Positions 47,234-57,063 of a stretch of 64,000 nt of DNA are shown in pieces (the first letter of the stretch is position 1; every line of letters starts with the position of its first letter). Under the pieces are notes generated by a model that was not told the origin of the DNA, did no database searches, and saw nothing but the letters and a program-made list of their open reading frames with translations. The DNA is from CAVVEC01 sp963770485 (GTDB lineage Bacteria; Acidobacteriota; Terriglobia; Terriglobales; Acidobacteriaceae): the NCBI GenBank assembly GCA_963770485.1, contig CAVYPX010000009.1, positions 124,001 to 188,000 of the forward strand, in the 5' to 3' direction. Position numbers and translations under genes: made by a program.

Positions 47234-47845
47234 ATGAAGAAACTTCTAAAGGCGCTCGGGTTGATGTTGGCGATCTTAGTCGCTCTGACTGGCTGTGGCG
47301 GCAGGGTAAGATATCCCAGGTATTACACGCTCAATCTGCCGCCTGCGCCGGATCCGACCGCCCAGGAAACCGTCCGGAACTCGATAGCGGTACGAGAATT
47401 CCAATCGCCAGGTTATCTGCGGCAAGGGCCCATTGTGTACCGAACCACGCCGGAGGAAATCGGCTTCTACGAATATCACCGCTGGGCGGCAGATCCGCGT
47501 GTGCTTGTGACCAGCGCAGTCATCGATCATCTACGCGCCAGCGGTCACTTCTCCATGGTTTCGATGTATAACGGGCGTCCTGATATCGACTACATTTTCA
47601 GCGGAAAATTGGAGAAGCTGGAGGAAGTGGACTACGGGGCCGGGGTCAAGGTGGAGGTTGCAGTGTCTGCACAGATCACCAGAGTCGCGACCGGTGCAAC
47701 GGTCTGGAGCAATGCAGTTTCCGAAGTTGGAACGGTCTCTCAACGAACTGTACCCGGGGTCGTGTCTCAGATGAATCGGACTACGGAGCTAGCCATTTAC
47801 AAACTCCTGTCTACGGTTCCGGCCCCGCTGGCGAGTAACAAATAG
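47234..47845 (+). CDS. ABC-type transport auxiliary lipoprotein (PqiC-like)
   Basis: 203 residues from ATG 47234, preceded by GGAGAGGAG. A lipobox LTGC places the mature protein on a membrane. The family pattern YYTLNLPPAP, VREFQSPGYL and DYIFSGKLEKLEE matches PqiC/DUF330-type lipoproteins that partner MCE systems at the outer membrane. Last gene of the lipid transport operon. Confidence 0.85.
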   Translation: MKKLLKALGLMLAILVALTGCGGRVRYPRYYTLNLPPAPDPTAQETVRNSIAVREFQSPGYLRQGPIVYRTTPEEIGFYEYHRWAADPRVLVTSAVIDHLRASGHFSMVSMYNGRPDIDYIFSGKLEKLEEVDYGAGVKVEVAVSAQITRVATGATVWSNAVSEVGTVSQRTVPGVVSQMNRTTELAIYKLLSTVPAPLASNK

Positions 47846-47938
47846 ATAATCTTGACTTCCAAGAACTTACGTGCCACGTCTTGGAGGAGGTGTTTGCGGT
47901 TTTTTGAAGTCCTAACAGCATCGAGGTGTTTTGCCCCA

Positions 47939-49702
47939 ATGGCAGGTGGAGGTTCGGTGAGTTTCTCTAGGACGGCAGGATTGAGAGTTCGCTTTCTATC
48001 TCTCTTGGTAACTCTCCTCCTTCTCTTCGGATTCGGATTGGCTGTTTCTGGTGACGCACAGGTGCCGCCCGTGGCCGGCAGCAATATCCCTGGTACGGCG
48101 CAGGTGCTAAGCTCCGAAGCTCAAGCCTGGTTACGCGTGTCCATCGGCGAAGGCAAGTTTCCAGAGCTTCGTTGGCCGGATTTCGGCGACTACAGCAAGC
48201 ACCTCAACAAGTTCTACGAACTCAACGATTATTCACTATGGTGGGTCAGGGGGCAGGAACCGACTCCACAGGCGCGGCAAATGATCGCGCTGCTTCTTCA
48301 ATCAGACCTGAAAGGGCTCTTCCCGGATGACTACGACGGCCCACGCTGGCGCGACCGCTTGGCAAAGCTGAAGCCGATCACGCAACAGCCAACCGAACCG
48401 GACGCAGTGAAGTTTGACCTCTCCCTTACGGTCTGCGCGATGAGGTATATCTCGGACCTCCATGTTGGAAAGGTCAACCCCAACCGTCTTGCCTTTTTCG
48501 TCGACGACGAGTCCAAGAAGTATGACTTAGCTGAGTTCCTCAAAGACCATGTGATCAATGCGGCCGACGTATCTGCCGCCCTAGCGCAAGTCGAGCCGCA
48601 GTACCCCGCTTATCGCCGCACGATTCAGGCTTTGCAAAAATATATCGACTTCGCGAGAGAAGATGATGGGGAGCAGATTCCTCCCGTCAAGAAAGCGATC
48701 GTGCCAGGTCAGTCCTATTCCGGAATACCGCGGCTGGCGCGACTGCTCCGTCTGGTCGGCGACTTACCCCCTGATGCCAATGTTTCGACGGATCGCGTCA
48801 TTTATGGCGGGGCCTTGGTAAATGCCGTCAAGAATTTTCAGCGCCGGCTTGGCCGCGATCCGAGTGGACTGATCGACGCTCAAACGGTGGCTGATCTGAA
48901 TGTGCCGCTGAGCCGGCGAGTGCGGCAGATGCAACTCATGCTCGAGAGATTAAGGTGGCTGCCGAGTTCGTATCAAAAGGCTCCGATTGTTGCGAATATC
49001 CCCGAGTTCCGCCTCCGCGCCTACGACAAGGATTTCAACATCGGCGTGACCATGAAGGTTGTCGTCGGCAAAGCTCTCGGGCACGATACGCCAGTCTTCA
49101 GCGACACCATGCAGTACGTCGTGTTTCGCCCGTACTGGGAAGTACCCCCCTCCATCACCAAGGCCGAACTGATCCCCCACATCGTTCTCGATCCAGACTA
49201 CCTCGCAAAAAAGGGCTTCGAGGTTGTGGACAGCCATGAGAACGTGGTTACGGCGGGAGAGGTTTCAAGCGAAGTGATGAACCAGTTGAGAGCCGGAAGA
49301 CTGTCCATCCGACAAAAACCCGGCCCGAAGAACTCCCTTGGGCTGGTGAAATTCGTGTTTCCCAACAGCTATAACGTTTACATGCACGATACTCCAGCGA
49401 CCGACTTCTTCGCGAGGTCACGCCGCGATTTCAGTCACGGCTGCATCCGGCTGGAACACCCCGCCGACCTGGCCGCCTGGGTGCTTCGCGACAACCCCGG
49501 ATGGAACATGGAACGTATTCGGGCGGCGATGAACGGCAACACGACACAGCAGGTGAAGCTTGCGCGCCCTATCCCGGTCTTAATTGTCTATGGTACCGTC
49601 ATCGTGTTGGACGACGGACTTGTCCGCTTTTACGATGACATCTATGGGCACGACACCGCGCTGGAGAAGACCCTCGCCAAGGGATATCCGTACCCCTGGT
49701 GA
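47939..49702 (+). CDS. L,D-transpeptidase, YcbB (LdtD)-like
   Basis: 587 residues from ATG 47939, after GAGGTG; a TTG at 47852 is the alternative. A membrane helix (FLSLLVTLLLLFGFGLAV) is followed by a scaffold domain, a peptidoglycan-binding domain (VNAVKNFQRRLGRDPSGLID) and a YkuD catalytic domain with the Cys in SHGCIRLEHP. It makes 3-3 crosslinks in the periplasmic wall. The convergent DUF882 gene next to it repeats the ycbB-ycbK neighbourhood of enterobacteria. Confidence 0.9.
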   Translation: MAGGGSVSFSRTAGLRVRFLSLLVTLLLLFGFGLAVSGDAQVPPVAGSNIPGTAQVLSSEAQAWLRVSIGEGKFPELRWPDFGDYSKHLNKFYELNDYSLWWVRGQEPTPQARQMIALLLQSDLKGLFPDDYDGPRWRDRLAKLKPITQQPTEPDAVKFDLSLTVCAMRYISDLHVGKVNPNRLAFFVDDESKKYDLAEFLKDHVINAADVSAALAQVEPQYPAYRRTIQALQKYIDFAREDDGEQIPPVKKAIVPGQSYSGIPRLARLLRLVGDLPPDANVSTDRVIYGGALVNAVKNFQRRLGRDPSGLIDAQTVADLNVPLSRRVRQMQLMLERLRWLPSSYQKAPIVANIPEFRLRAYDKDFNIGVTMKVVVGKALGHDTPVFSDTMQYVVFRPYWEVPPSITKAELIPHIVLDPDYLAKKGFEVVDSHENVVTAGEVSSEVMNQLRAGRLSIRQKPGPKNSLGLVKFVFPNSYNVYMHDTPATDFFARSRRDFSHGCIRLEHPADLAAWVLRDNPGWNMERIRAAMNGNTTQQVKLARPIPVLIVYGTVIVLDDGLVRFYDDIYGHDTALEKTLAKGYPYPW

Positions 49703-49709
49703 CGAAGAC

Positions 49710-50254
49710 CTACCACCGGCGCACGCGGCCCACATCCACGTGCACGAAGTCGGAAGCGCGATAATAGCCGACTCCGCCGCGATTCAGCTTAAGCGCGGCG
49801 TCCCTAACGGCTGCTGTCGGAACTCCCGGTAAACGAATGTCGATCGCCTCTGCCTGCATGTGGAGACTATGCTTGGCGACGCCCGTGTGCGCGCTCCGGT
49901 GCCGCAGAAACTCGTTGCTCCACGGCGTACGATATCCGCAGATAACGTCGATCTCCCCGTTGGCATCGTGAACGGAAGCGGTCAGATCGTGAAGCAGGTC
50001 GAACAGGCGCGGATCGAAGTGATGGACGTCACCGGTGCGATGATCCCGAAGAAAGTTGTCTAGCTTGGCCAGGGCCTGTTGCGAGTAGGAGTCGCCCCGC
50101 CGATAAACGATGTCGAGCCGTTCGCCAGAGTGCGTGGCGTGTGATAGAACCGCAAGCGATATTCCTGAACTGCCTGGGAGGTATCTGAGGCCCGCGAACG
50201 TGGAACAATCAGCAAAAGGAGAAAAAAAATACTCCTGCACATTTTCTTGCTCAT
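49710..50254 (-). pseudogene. DUF882 (YcbK/MepK-like) murein endopeptidase, frameshifted
   Basis: The signal peptide frame starts at ATG 50254 (MSKKMCRSIFFLLLLIV) and reads to EYRLRFYHT. Near 50126-50140 the frame changes by one base, and SGERLDIVYRRGD continues to 49710. The catalytic set is intact: GYRTPWSNEFLR, KHSLHMQAEAIDI and FVHVDVG supply the zinc ligands of the M15-like fold. It would cut peptide crosslinks in the wall. Function depends on whether the frameshift is real. Confidence 0.75.
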
Positions 50255-50379
50255 CTTGATGTCAGTGTAGACGATCAGCACCGCCGTTGTCTGTGGCTCC
50301 GCGTGTGAGAGAGTCGCTTGTGTTCGAGGGGCAAGACAGGGCTGCATTGTCCAGAAGCGGTCCCGTGCCATGTTCGGCC

Positions 50380-50571
50380 CTATTTCAACGGCAGCGAGAC
50401 GGAAGCCATGGGCGCTTCAACCGCTGACGATGTCTTTCGCAGTTCTGATTCGATCAGTGAGGCAATTTGCTCGCACACCCGCGGATCATTCTCGATCTCG
50501 TGATGTGGTCGGTTGAGGTGGCGCGCAAGCCAAGGATAATTGTCACAATTGATTTGTCGATCCCGATATAT
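50380..50571 (-). pseudogene. C-terminal fragment duplicated from the secreted hydrolase
   Basis: RDRQINCDNYPWLARHLN, RPHHEIENDPRV and IASLIESELRKTSSAVEA match the last 60 residues of the gene at 38709-39605 almost residue by residue. The catalytic part is missing, and the frame upstream of 50571 is unrelated. Confidence 0.65.
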
Positions 50572-50718
50572 ATATCTGAAAGTTGCCGATGATGTTTGTC
50601 CGTTCTGCATCAGCCGCGCGAATGCGCGACCGCCCATGGATGACACCGCACCATGGAGCTCGCCATTAACGCTGTTCTTCACGCGCGACTCGCAAATGTG
50701 TCCGTATCTCCGCGTGGC

Positions 50719-51690
50719 TTAGCTGACCTTTTCGGCTACTTGGGAAAGTGCATAGTCTTGCAGACGGTGGGAATCGCTGTTGAATTTCCTGATCCCTTCC
50801 GCCAGCTTCTCCGTAGCCATGGCGTCCTCGTTATGCATCCAGCGGAAGGTTTTCTCGTCCAGGTGCAAGTGCTCGCCCTTGCTCGCGTCTGCTTTTAAAG
50901 GATCCAGCTTGCGATCGAGAATGCCTTCGGAGTGTTCCAACTGCTCAAGCAGTTCCGGGCTGATGGTCAGCAAATCGCATCCGGCCAGTCGAACGATTTG
51001 ATTCACGTTTCGGAAACTCGCGCCCATGACCTGCGTCTTATATCCGTACTTCTTGTAGTAGTTGTAGATGCGCGTGACAGACGCTACTCCCGGATCCTGG
51101 TCGGGCGGGATCTCCGCGCCACCGTGCTCTTTTTTGTACCAGTCATAAATGCGGCCGACGAAGGGGGAGATCAATGTCACACCGGCTTCGGCGCAGGCCA
51201 CAGCTTGCGCAAAGCTGAACAGGAGCGTCAGATTGCAATGAATGCCGTCTTTCTCAAGAATTTCCGCAGCCCGTATGCCCTCCCAGGTGCTCGCGATCTT
51301 GATCAAGACTCGTTCGCGGCCTACACCTTTCTTTTCGTACAACGAGATCAGCTTTCGCGCCTTGGCTATCGTAGCCGCAGTGTCGAAACTTAAGCTGGCC
51401 GCGACCTCAGTGGAAACTCGACCGGGGACCACGTTCAGAATCTCGCACCCGAACAGGACAAACAGGCGGTCAATGAATTCTTCGGCCATCTGTTCGTGGC
51501 GCGCATCACGCTCGACAGCCTCCTCGGTGGCCTCCTCGACAAGGTGCCGGTACGCGGGCATTTGGGCCGCGTGATAAAGAAGAGAGGGGTTAGTGGTGGC
51601 GTCCTGCGGGCGGTGACGAGCAATTGCTTCAATATCACCAGTATCCGCTACGACGGTCGTGTACTTCTTGAGAGATTCAGCTAAGTTCAT
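50719..51690 (-). CDS. tal: transaldolase
   Basis: 323 residues from ATG 51690, preceded by AGGAGG. DATTNPSLL at the N-terminus, the Schiff-base Lys in LIKIASTWEG, and CNLTLLFSFAQAVACAEAG plus SPFVGRIYDW identify a class I transaldolase of the TalB type. It moves a dihydroxyacetone unit between sugar phosphates. It follows transketolase on the same strand after 78 nt, so the two are likely cotranscribed from the sigma54-type promoter at 53986. Confidence 0.95.
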   Translation of the reverse strand: MNLAESLKKYTTVVADTGDIEAIARHRPQDATTNPSLLYHAAQMPAYRHLVEEATEEAVERDARHEQMAEEFIDRLFVLFGCEILNVVPGRVSTEVAASLSFDTAATIAKARKLISLYEKKGVGRERVLIKIASTWEGIRAAEILEKDGIHCNLTLLFSFAQAVACAEAGVTLISPFVGRIYDWYKKEHGGAEIPPDQDPGVASVTRIYNYYKKYGYKTQVMGASFRNVNQIVRLAGCDLLTISPELLEQLEHSEGILDRKLDPLKADASKGEHLHLDEKTFRWMHNEDAMATEKLAEGIRKFNSDSHRLQDYALSQVAEKVS

Positions 51691-51768
51691 TATTACCTCC
51701 TGTCCTATCAACGACTTCATGTCCTTCGCCCGCCAGCGGGTCCATAAGCTCATTCTTCGTGTGCACCC

Positions 51769-53868
51769 TCACCGATTGCCGGCATGCCGCGCAATCTGGG
51801 TCTTAGCCGCAGCTACAATGTTTTCCGCGCTGAAGCCGAATTTCTTCAGCAATTGCTTGATCGGTGCTGACGCGCCAAAAGTTTCGATACAGATATTGTG
51901 CCCGTCTGTGCCGGTGTATTTCGTCCAGCCGAAGTCGGAGGCCTCTTCGACCGACACCCGCGCTTTCACGTGTGGAGGCAACACCGAGTCGCGGTACTGT
52001 TGGTCCTGATCATCAAACAACTCCCATGAGGGCATACTGACGACCCGCACCCGCACGCCTTGCTCCGTTAGCTGTTCGTAAGCATCGAGACACAGAGCAA
52101 CCTCGCTGCCCGTGCCGATAAGAATTACTTCAGGATTGCCGCCTGGGGCGTCTGCCAGAATGTATGCTCCCCGGGCCAAGCCGGACGCCGCCGCGTATTT
52201 CGTTCTGTCGATCGTCGGCACTGCCTGGCGTGTAAGCACAAGCACGGCGGGCTGGTGGTGTAATTGAAGGATTACCTTCCAGGCCTCCTTCACCTCGTTG
52301 GCATCCGCGGGCCGGATCATGATGAGTCCGGGCGTCGAGCGCATATGGGCAAGCTGTTCAATTGGCTGGTGAGTCGGACCGTCCTCGCCGACCCCGATGG
52401 AATCGTGAGTGAAAACGTAAATGACGGGGAGTTCCATTAGGGCGCTTAAGCGCAGTGCGCCCCTCATGTAGTCGACAAAAATGAAAAAGCCGGAACCGAA
52501 GGGCCGGACCTTCACCAGACTCATCCCGTTCAGGATGGCGCCCATCGCATGCTCGCGAATGCCGAAGTGAAAATTGCGCCCGGCATAGTTCTCAGCCGAG
52601 AAGTCGCCGGCCCCCTCAAATGTAAGGCGAGTCTTCGTGGACGGCGCAAGATCCGCGGACCCTCCAATCACCCACGGTATATTCTTGGCGATAGCATTCA
52701 GCACTTTCGCGGACGATTCGCGAGTCGCCATGCCTTTTGGATCGGCAGGAAATTCAGGTACGTCGCGGTCCCAATGTTCCGGAAGCTGACGGTGTTGCAT
52801 GCGGAATAGTTCTTCCGCTAATTCGGGGTACTGTTTGCGATACTCACCAACTTGTGAGAACCAGGCGTCGCGTAATTGCTTACCCCGTTGTCCAATCCCT
52901 TGACGGAAATGCTCGTACACCCCGTCTGGCACGTAGAACTTCTTGTCTTCCGGCCAACCATAACTGCGTTTGGCAAGACGAACCTCGTCCTCACCCAGGG
53001 GTTCGCCGTGGGCTCCGCTCGTGTCTTGTTTGTGTGGTGCGCCATACCCGATGTGGCTGTCAACGATAATCAACGTCGGGCGATCCTTCGTATTCTGGAA
53101 GGTGCGGAACGCTCGGGCCAACATCTCGAGATCGTTGGCATCCCCGACCCGCGTCACATTCCAGCCGTAGCCGATGAAACGCGTGGCTACGTCCTCCGTG
53201 AAGGTAATAGTAGTATTTCCTTCGATGGTGATGTGGTTGTTGTCGTAAATCCAGCAGAGATTCGAGAGCCGCAGATGGCCCGCAAGCGACGCAGCCTCAC
53301 CGGAAATTCCTTCCATCATGCATCCATCGCCGCAGAGGGCGTAGACGTTGAAGTCGAAGAGGTCCTCGAAGCCCGGGCGGTTGTAACGCGCAGCGAGCCA
53401 CTGCCTGGCAATGGCCATCCCAACACTGGTCGCGACGCCTTGCCCGAGTGGGCCCGTAGTCGTTTCTACACCTGAAGTCCACCGGTACTCAGGATGTCCT
53501 GGACAGCGGCTATTCAATTGCCTGAATGCCTTGATGGAATCCAGTGGTACCGATACCTCACCAAGTACTTCATAGTCCTTGCTGACGGCCTTAACTCGGG
53601 TCAGATGGAGCAGCGAATACAGCAGCATAGAGGCATGACCGATCGAAAGCACGAAGCGATCACGGTTCGGCCATACCGGGTCTTGCGGATCGAAACGAAG
53701 AAAATTCTGCCAGAGGCAGTAAGCCACAGGCGCCATTGCCATAGGGGTACCTGGGTGCCCTGAATTCGCTGCCTGCACCCCGTCCATGGACAGTGTTCGA
53801 ATAGTGTTGACGCAGGTAATATCCATGTTTCCTACGGCCGCTGGTGCGGAGACAGTCGCTACGCTCAT
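51769..53868 (-). CDS. tkt: transketolase
   Basis: 699 residues. Thiamine diphosphate site CGDGCMMEGISGEA with DNNHITIEG, substrate histidines in SGHPGTPM, GHASM and THDSIGVGEDGPTHQP. The pyrimidine domain (from about 360) and C-terminal domain are intact. It exchanges two-carbon units in the pentose phosphate network and feeds xylulose-5-phosphate and fructose-6-phosphate to phosphoketolase, transcribed divergently. Confidence 0.96.
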   Translation of the reverse strand: MSVATVSAPAAVGNMDITCVNTIRTLSMDGVQAANSGHPGTPMAMAPVAYCLWQNFLRFDPQDPVWPNRDRFVLSIGHASMLLYSLLHLTRVKAVSKDYEVLGEVSVPLDSIKAFRQLNSRCPGHPEYRWTSGVETTTGPLGQGVATSVGMAIARQWLAARYNRPGFEDLFDFNVYALCGDGCMMEGISGEAASLAGHLRLSNLCWIYDNNHITIEGNTTITFTEDVATRFIGYGWNVTRVGDANDLEMLARAFRTFQNTKDRPTLIIVDSHIGYGAPHKQDTSGAHGEPLGEDEVRLAKRSYGWPEDKKFYVPDGVYEHFRQGIGQRGKQLRDAWFSQVGEYRKQYPELAEELFRMQHRQLPEHWDRDVPEFPADPKGMATRESSAKVLNAIAKNIPWVIGGSADLAPSTKTRLTFEGAGDFSAENYAGRNFHFGIREHAMGAILNGMSLVKVRPFGSGFFIFVDYMRGALRLSALMELPVIYVFTHDSIGVGEDGPTHQPIEQLAHMRSTPGLIMIRPADANEVKEAWKVILQLHHQPAVLVLTRQAVPTIDRTKYAAASGLARGAYILADAPGGNPEVILIGTGSEVALCLDAYEQLTEQGVRVRVVSMPSWELFDDQDQQYRDSVLPPHVKARVSVEEASDFGWTKYTGTDGHNICIETFGASAPIKQLLKKFGFSAENIVAAAKTQIARHAGNR

Positions 53869-53985
53869 TCAACAATCCTTTCCCGCCGGCACTTGCAGGC
53901 GATCAATCACGGACGCACGCGTGAGCAGGGTTTCGATTGTCTCGTCGGCAGAGACAGATCAAACTCGCGACCTCACCATACATAA

Positions 53986-54002
53986 TGCAGATAACATGCC
54001 AA
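53986..54002 (-). promoter_or_regulatory. sigma54-type promoter of tkt-tal
   Basis: Minus strand TTGGCATGTTATCTGCA, close to consensus at both boxes. A start near 53974 leaves a leader of about 105 nt. Confidence 0.65.
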
Positions 54003-54151
54003 CGAGCGATCAAGGCAGATTATTGAAATTGCTGGACAGCATTGCTGCCCGAATTCTGTCAGTGCCCTTATTGGGTCTTGCAGTGCCTGCCCTTGGGCTG
54101 CCGAAGGAGCTAATGGATAGTGATTTTTGTTTAGCTTGCAAGTGCTCACAT

Positions 54152-54168
54152 CTGGCAGTCGAATTGCG
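54152..54168 (+). promoter_or_regulatory. sigma54-type promoter of phosphoketolase
   Basis: CTGGCAGTCGAATTGCG, ideal -24 and -12 cores. A start near 54179 leaves a leader of about 325 nt, unusually long, before ATG 54506. Confidence 0.6.
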
Positions 54169-54505
54169 AATGCGAAATATCGATTCTCAATTCGCTCCAG
54201 GATGGTATGCCGTGCTCGGAGAACTCATAAGCATTCCCACTGACACACTCATTGACATGCTGTTCGTAATCGTCAACGGCGAAGTTGCACTTACTGCAAA
54301 GGATGTGGCGGAAAGCGAGCAGATTCAACGCGAGTTGCAAAGCAGAGGTGAAAAGCAATACTGGAGCCTTCGAGCTTTTGACTGAAAAACGTGCATCAGA
54401 CTTTCATGGTGAGAGTTCAGCCTGGCGAAGGCTGACGCCTGCTGCACGGCAATCATTGAACAGCGCAGACGCTAGCGCCCAACGACGAGCTAAGGAATTT
54501 AGAAA

Positions 54506-56947
54506 ATGACGTTACTCACAAAAACCGAAGACTTGGCGGAACCGTTGAGGGCCGAGGGGACAGCACGCTCGACGGTTGCGGGTTCGCCCTTAAGCCCCGA
54601 TGAACTGAACAAGATCGATGCTTATTGGCGAGCGTGCAAGTACCTGGCTCTGGGAATGATCTACCTTCAAGCCAATCCCCTGTTACGGGAACCTCTAAAG
54701 CCAGAACATATCAAGAGCCGGCTGCTCGGTCACTGGGGATCAAGTCCCGGGCTGGCGTTCATCTACACCCATCTGAGTCGGCTTATACGGAGAAGTGATC
54801 TCGAGATGATTTTTCTTGCGGGTCCGGGTCACGGCGCGCCGGGAGTTTTGGCACCTGTATATCTCGAAGGCACTTACTCTGAGATCTATCCTGAAAAAAG
54901 CCAGGACGAGAAAGGCCTCCGAGAATTCTTCAAGCAGTTCTCATTCCCAGGCGGGATTGGCAGTCACTGCACTCCGGAAACCCCAGGCTCCATTCACGAA
55001 GGAGGTGAATTGGGGTATGTCCTGTCGCACGCCTGCGGAGCTGCGTTCGACAATCCCGACCTGATCGTTGCAGCTGTCGTAGGTGACGGTGAAGCAGAAA
55101 CTGGCCCGCTGGCGACCTCATGGCATATCAGCAAATTTCTGAATCCGATCCGCGATGGAGCGGTTCTACCTATGCTTCACCTTAACGGATACAAGATCAA
55201 CAACCCGACTTTGCTGGCACGGATCACGCACGAAGAGTTGGAGAGCTTATTACGCGGGTATGGCTGGAATCCTTACTTTGTGGAAGGCTCCGAGCACGAC
55301 AGCATGCATCAGGCAATGGCCGCAACGCTCGAGCGCTGCATAAGCGAGATTAAGGCACATCAGGAAGAATGCCGGAAAACCGGCGTTGCGACCCGGCCAC
55401 GCTGGCCCATGGTGGTGTTGCGCTCGCCAAAGGGATGGGGTGCGCCCGCCGAGGTGGATGGACATCATCTCGAGGGCTTCTGGCGTGCGCATCAGGTTCC
55501 GCTGACGGACGTCAAGACGAACCCCGAACATCTGCGCATCCTGGAAAACTGGATGCGTTCATTGAAGCCCGAAGAACTGTTCGACGAGTTCGGGAAGTTG
55601 CGACCGGAACTCGCTGAAGTCGCACCATCGGAAACACGTCGCATGAGCGCGAGTCCACATGCGAATGGAGAGCCCAGGGAAAAACTGCGCTTGCCCGACT
55701 TTCGCGATTGTGCCGTCAGGGTCGACCGCCCAGGAAGTATCGAAGTCGAGAACGTACCACCTTTGGGTGCTTTTCTGCGGGATGTCATGAAATGTAACAT
55801 AAACAGCTTCCGGGTTTTCGCGCCTGACGAGAACACTTCCAACAAGCTGGACGCGATTTATCAGGCTTCGAAGAAATTCTGGATCGCCGAAACTTTCCCC
55901 GAGGACAGTGACGGAACAGAACTGGCTTCGGACGGACGTGTCATCGAAATGCTCAGTGAGCACACGATGGAGGGCATGCTCGAGGGCTACTTGCTTACCG
56001 GCCGCAACGGTTTTCTCTCCTCCTATGAGGCCTTCGTTCATGTGATCGACTCCATGTTCAACCAGCATGCGAAATGGTTGTCCATTTGCAACCATTTATC
56101 TTGGCGTCGCAAGATTGCTTCCCTGAATCTTCTCATTACCTCGACCGTTTGGCGTCAGGATCACAATGGCTTCACGCACCAGGATCCTGGATTTCTCGAT
56201 GTAGTACTCAACAAGAGTGCGGCCGTGACACGCATCTATCTGCCACCGGACGTCAATTGTTTGTTGTCGGTAGCAGATCACTGCCTGCGATCGGAAAACT
56301 ATATCAACGTAATTGTCTCGGACAAGCAGAAGCATCTGCAGTATCTGGACATTGATGCCGCCATTACCCATTGCACGAAAGGCATCGGCATCTGGGCTTG
56401 GGCCAGTAATGATGAAGGTCAGGAACCCGATGTCGTGTTTGCTGCAGCCGGCGACATTCCAACGCAAGAAGCGTTGGCTGCGACAGCACTGCTCAGGGAA
56501 CGATTTCCTGACCTGAAAATCCGATTTATCAATGTCATCGATTTGTTCAAACTACAACCTAGCAACGAACATCCGCATGGACTGACGGATGCCGACTTCG
56601 ATTCTCTCTTCACGGTAGACAAGCCGATCATTTTTAACTTCCATGGCTATCCCTGGTTGGTTCACCGTCTCGCCTACCGCCGCACAAACCACCGGAACCT
56701 GCATGTACGCGGTTACAAAGAGAAGGGGAACATCAATACGCCGATGGAACTGGCAATTAACAACCAGACGGACCGGTTCAGTCTTGCGATTGATGCGATT
56801 GACCGCATCCCGAGACTGCAGCGGATCGGCGCACACGCGAAAGAGGAATTCCGCGATCGCCAGATTGCATGCCGGCGCCACGCTTATGAGTACGGGATCG
56901 ACAGCCCGGAAATAACCGGGTGGAAGTGGCCTTACGACAAGAGGTGA
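54506..56947 (+). CDS. xfp: phosphoketolase (xylulose-5-P/fructose-6-P)
   Basis: 813 residues, normal for Xfp. ATG 54506 follows TAAGGA. Thiamine site VVGDGEAETGPLATSWH, GPGHGAPG, GYKINNPT, and the acidic/His motifs ETPGSIHEGGELGY of the family are present. It cleaves xylulose-5-phosphate, and in bifunctional enzymes fructose-6-phosphate, to acetyl phosphate plus glyceraldehyde-3- or erythrose-4-phosphate. Acetate kinase (41113) would recover ATP. Whether it accepts fructose-6-phosphate cannot be decided from sequence. Confidence 0.95.
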   Translation: MTLLTKTEDLAEPLRAEGTARSTVAGSPLSPDELNKIDAYWRACKYLALGMIYLQANPLLREPLKPEHIKSRLLGHWGSSPGLAFIYTHLSRLIRRSDLEMIFLAGPGHGAPGVLAPVYLEGTYSEIYPEKSQDEKGLREFFKQFSFPGGIGSHCTPETPGSIHEGGELGYVLSHACGAAFDNPDLIVAAVVGDGEAETGPLATSWHISKFLNPIRDGAVLPMLHLNGYKINNPTLLARITHEELESLLRGYGWNPYFVEGSEHDSMHQAMAATLERCISEIKAHQEECRKTGVATRPRWPMVVLRSPKGWGAPAEVDGHHLEGFWRAHQVPLTDVKTNPEHLRILENWMRSLKPEELFDEFGKLRPELAEVAPSETRRMSASPHANGEPREKLRLPDFRDCAVRVDRPGSIEVENVPPLGAFLRDVMKCNINSFRVFAPDENTSNKLDAIYQASKKFWIAETFPEDSDGTELASDGRVIEMLSEHTMEGMLEGYLLTGRNGFLSSYEAFVHVIDSMFNQHAKWLSICNHLSWRRKIASLNLLITSTVWRQDHNGFTHQDPGFLDVVLNKSAAVTRIYLPPDVNCLLSVADHCLRSENYINVIVSDKQKHLQYLDIDAAITHCTKGIGIWAWASNDEGQEPDVVFAAAGDIPTQEALAATALLRERFPDLKIRFINVIDLFKLQPSNEHPHGLTDADFDSLFTVDKPIIFNFHGYPWLVHRLAYRRTNHRNLHVRGYKEKGNINTPMELAINNQTDRFSLAIDAIDRIPRLQRIGAHAKEEFRDRQIACRRHAYEYGIDSPEITGWKWPYDKR

Positions 56948-57063
56948 AAGGACGAACCCTTACGTCTGGCGATGTCAGAATCGCTCTGCTTTAGGCGCGA
57001 GTTTCGAGCATTTGGCAAGAGTTATAGCTCGAACCGAGCAATCGAGTCGAGCTTGGAGGGAGG

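Larger units (their letters stand above)
53869..54505. other. divergent control region between tkt-tal and xfp
   Basis: This 637-bp region holds two sigma54-type promoters facing outward, and a 6-bp inverted repeat TGTCTC/GAGACA (53937-53955). An open frame at 53996-54385 is discussed among rejected items; its start lies inside the tkt promoter. Confidence 0.5.

Noticed and set aside
53996..54385. 129-residue open frame between tkt and xfp
   Set aside because: Its ATG lies inside the tkt sigma54-type promoter and the xfp promoter lies in its middle; there is no ribosome site and no family-like sequence. It could still be a real gene.
57010..57035. Sigma54-like TTTGGCAAGAGTTATAGC before the gene at 57064
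   Set aside because: GG and GC are 13 apart, one too many; sigma54 is strict about this spacing.
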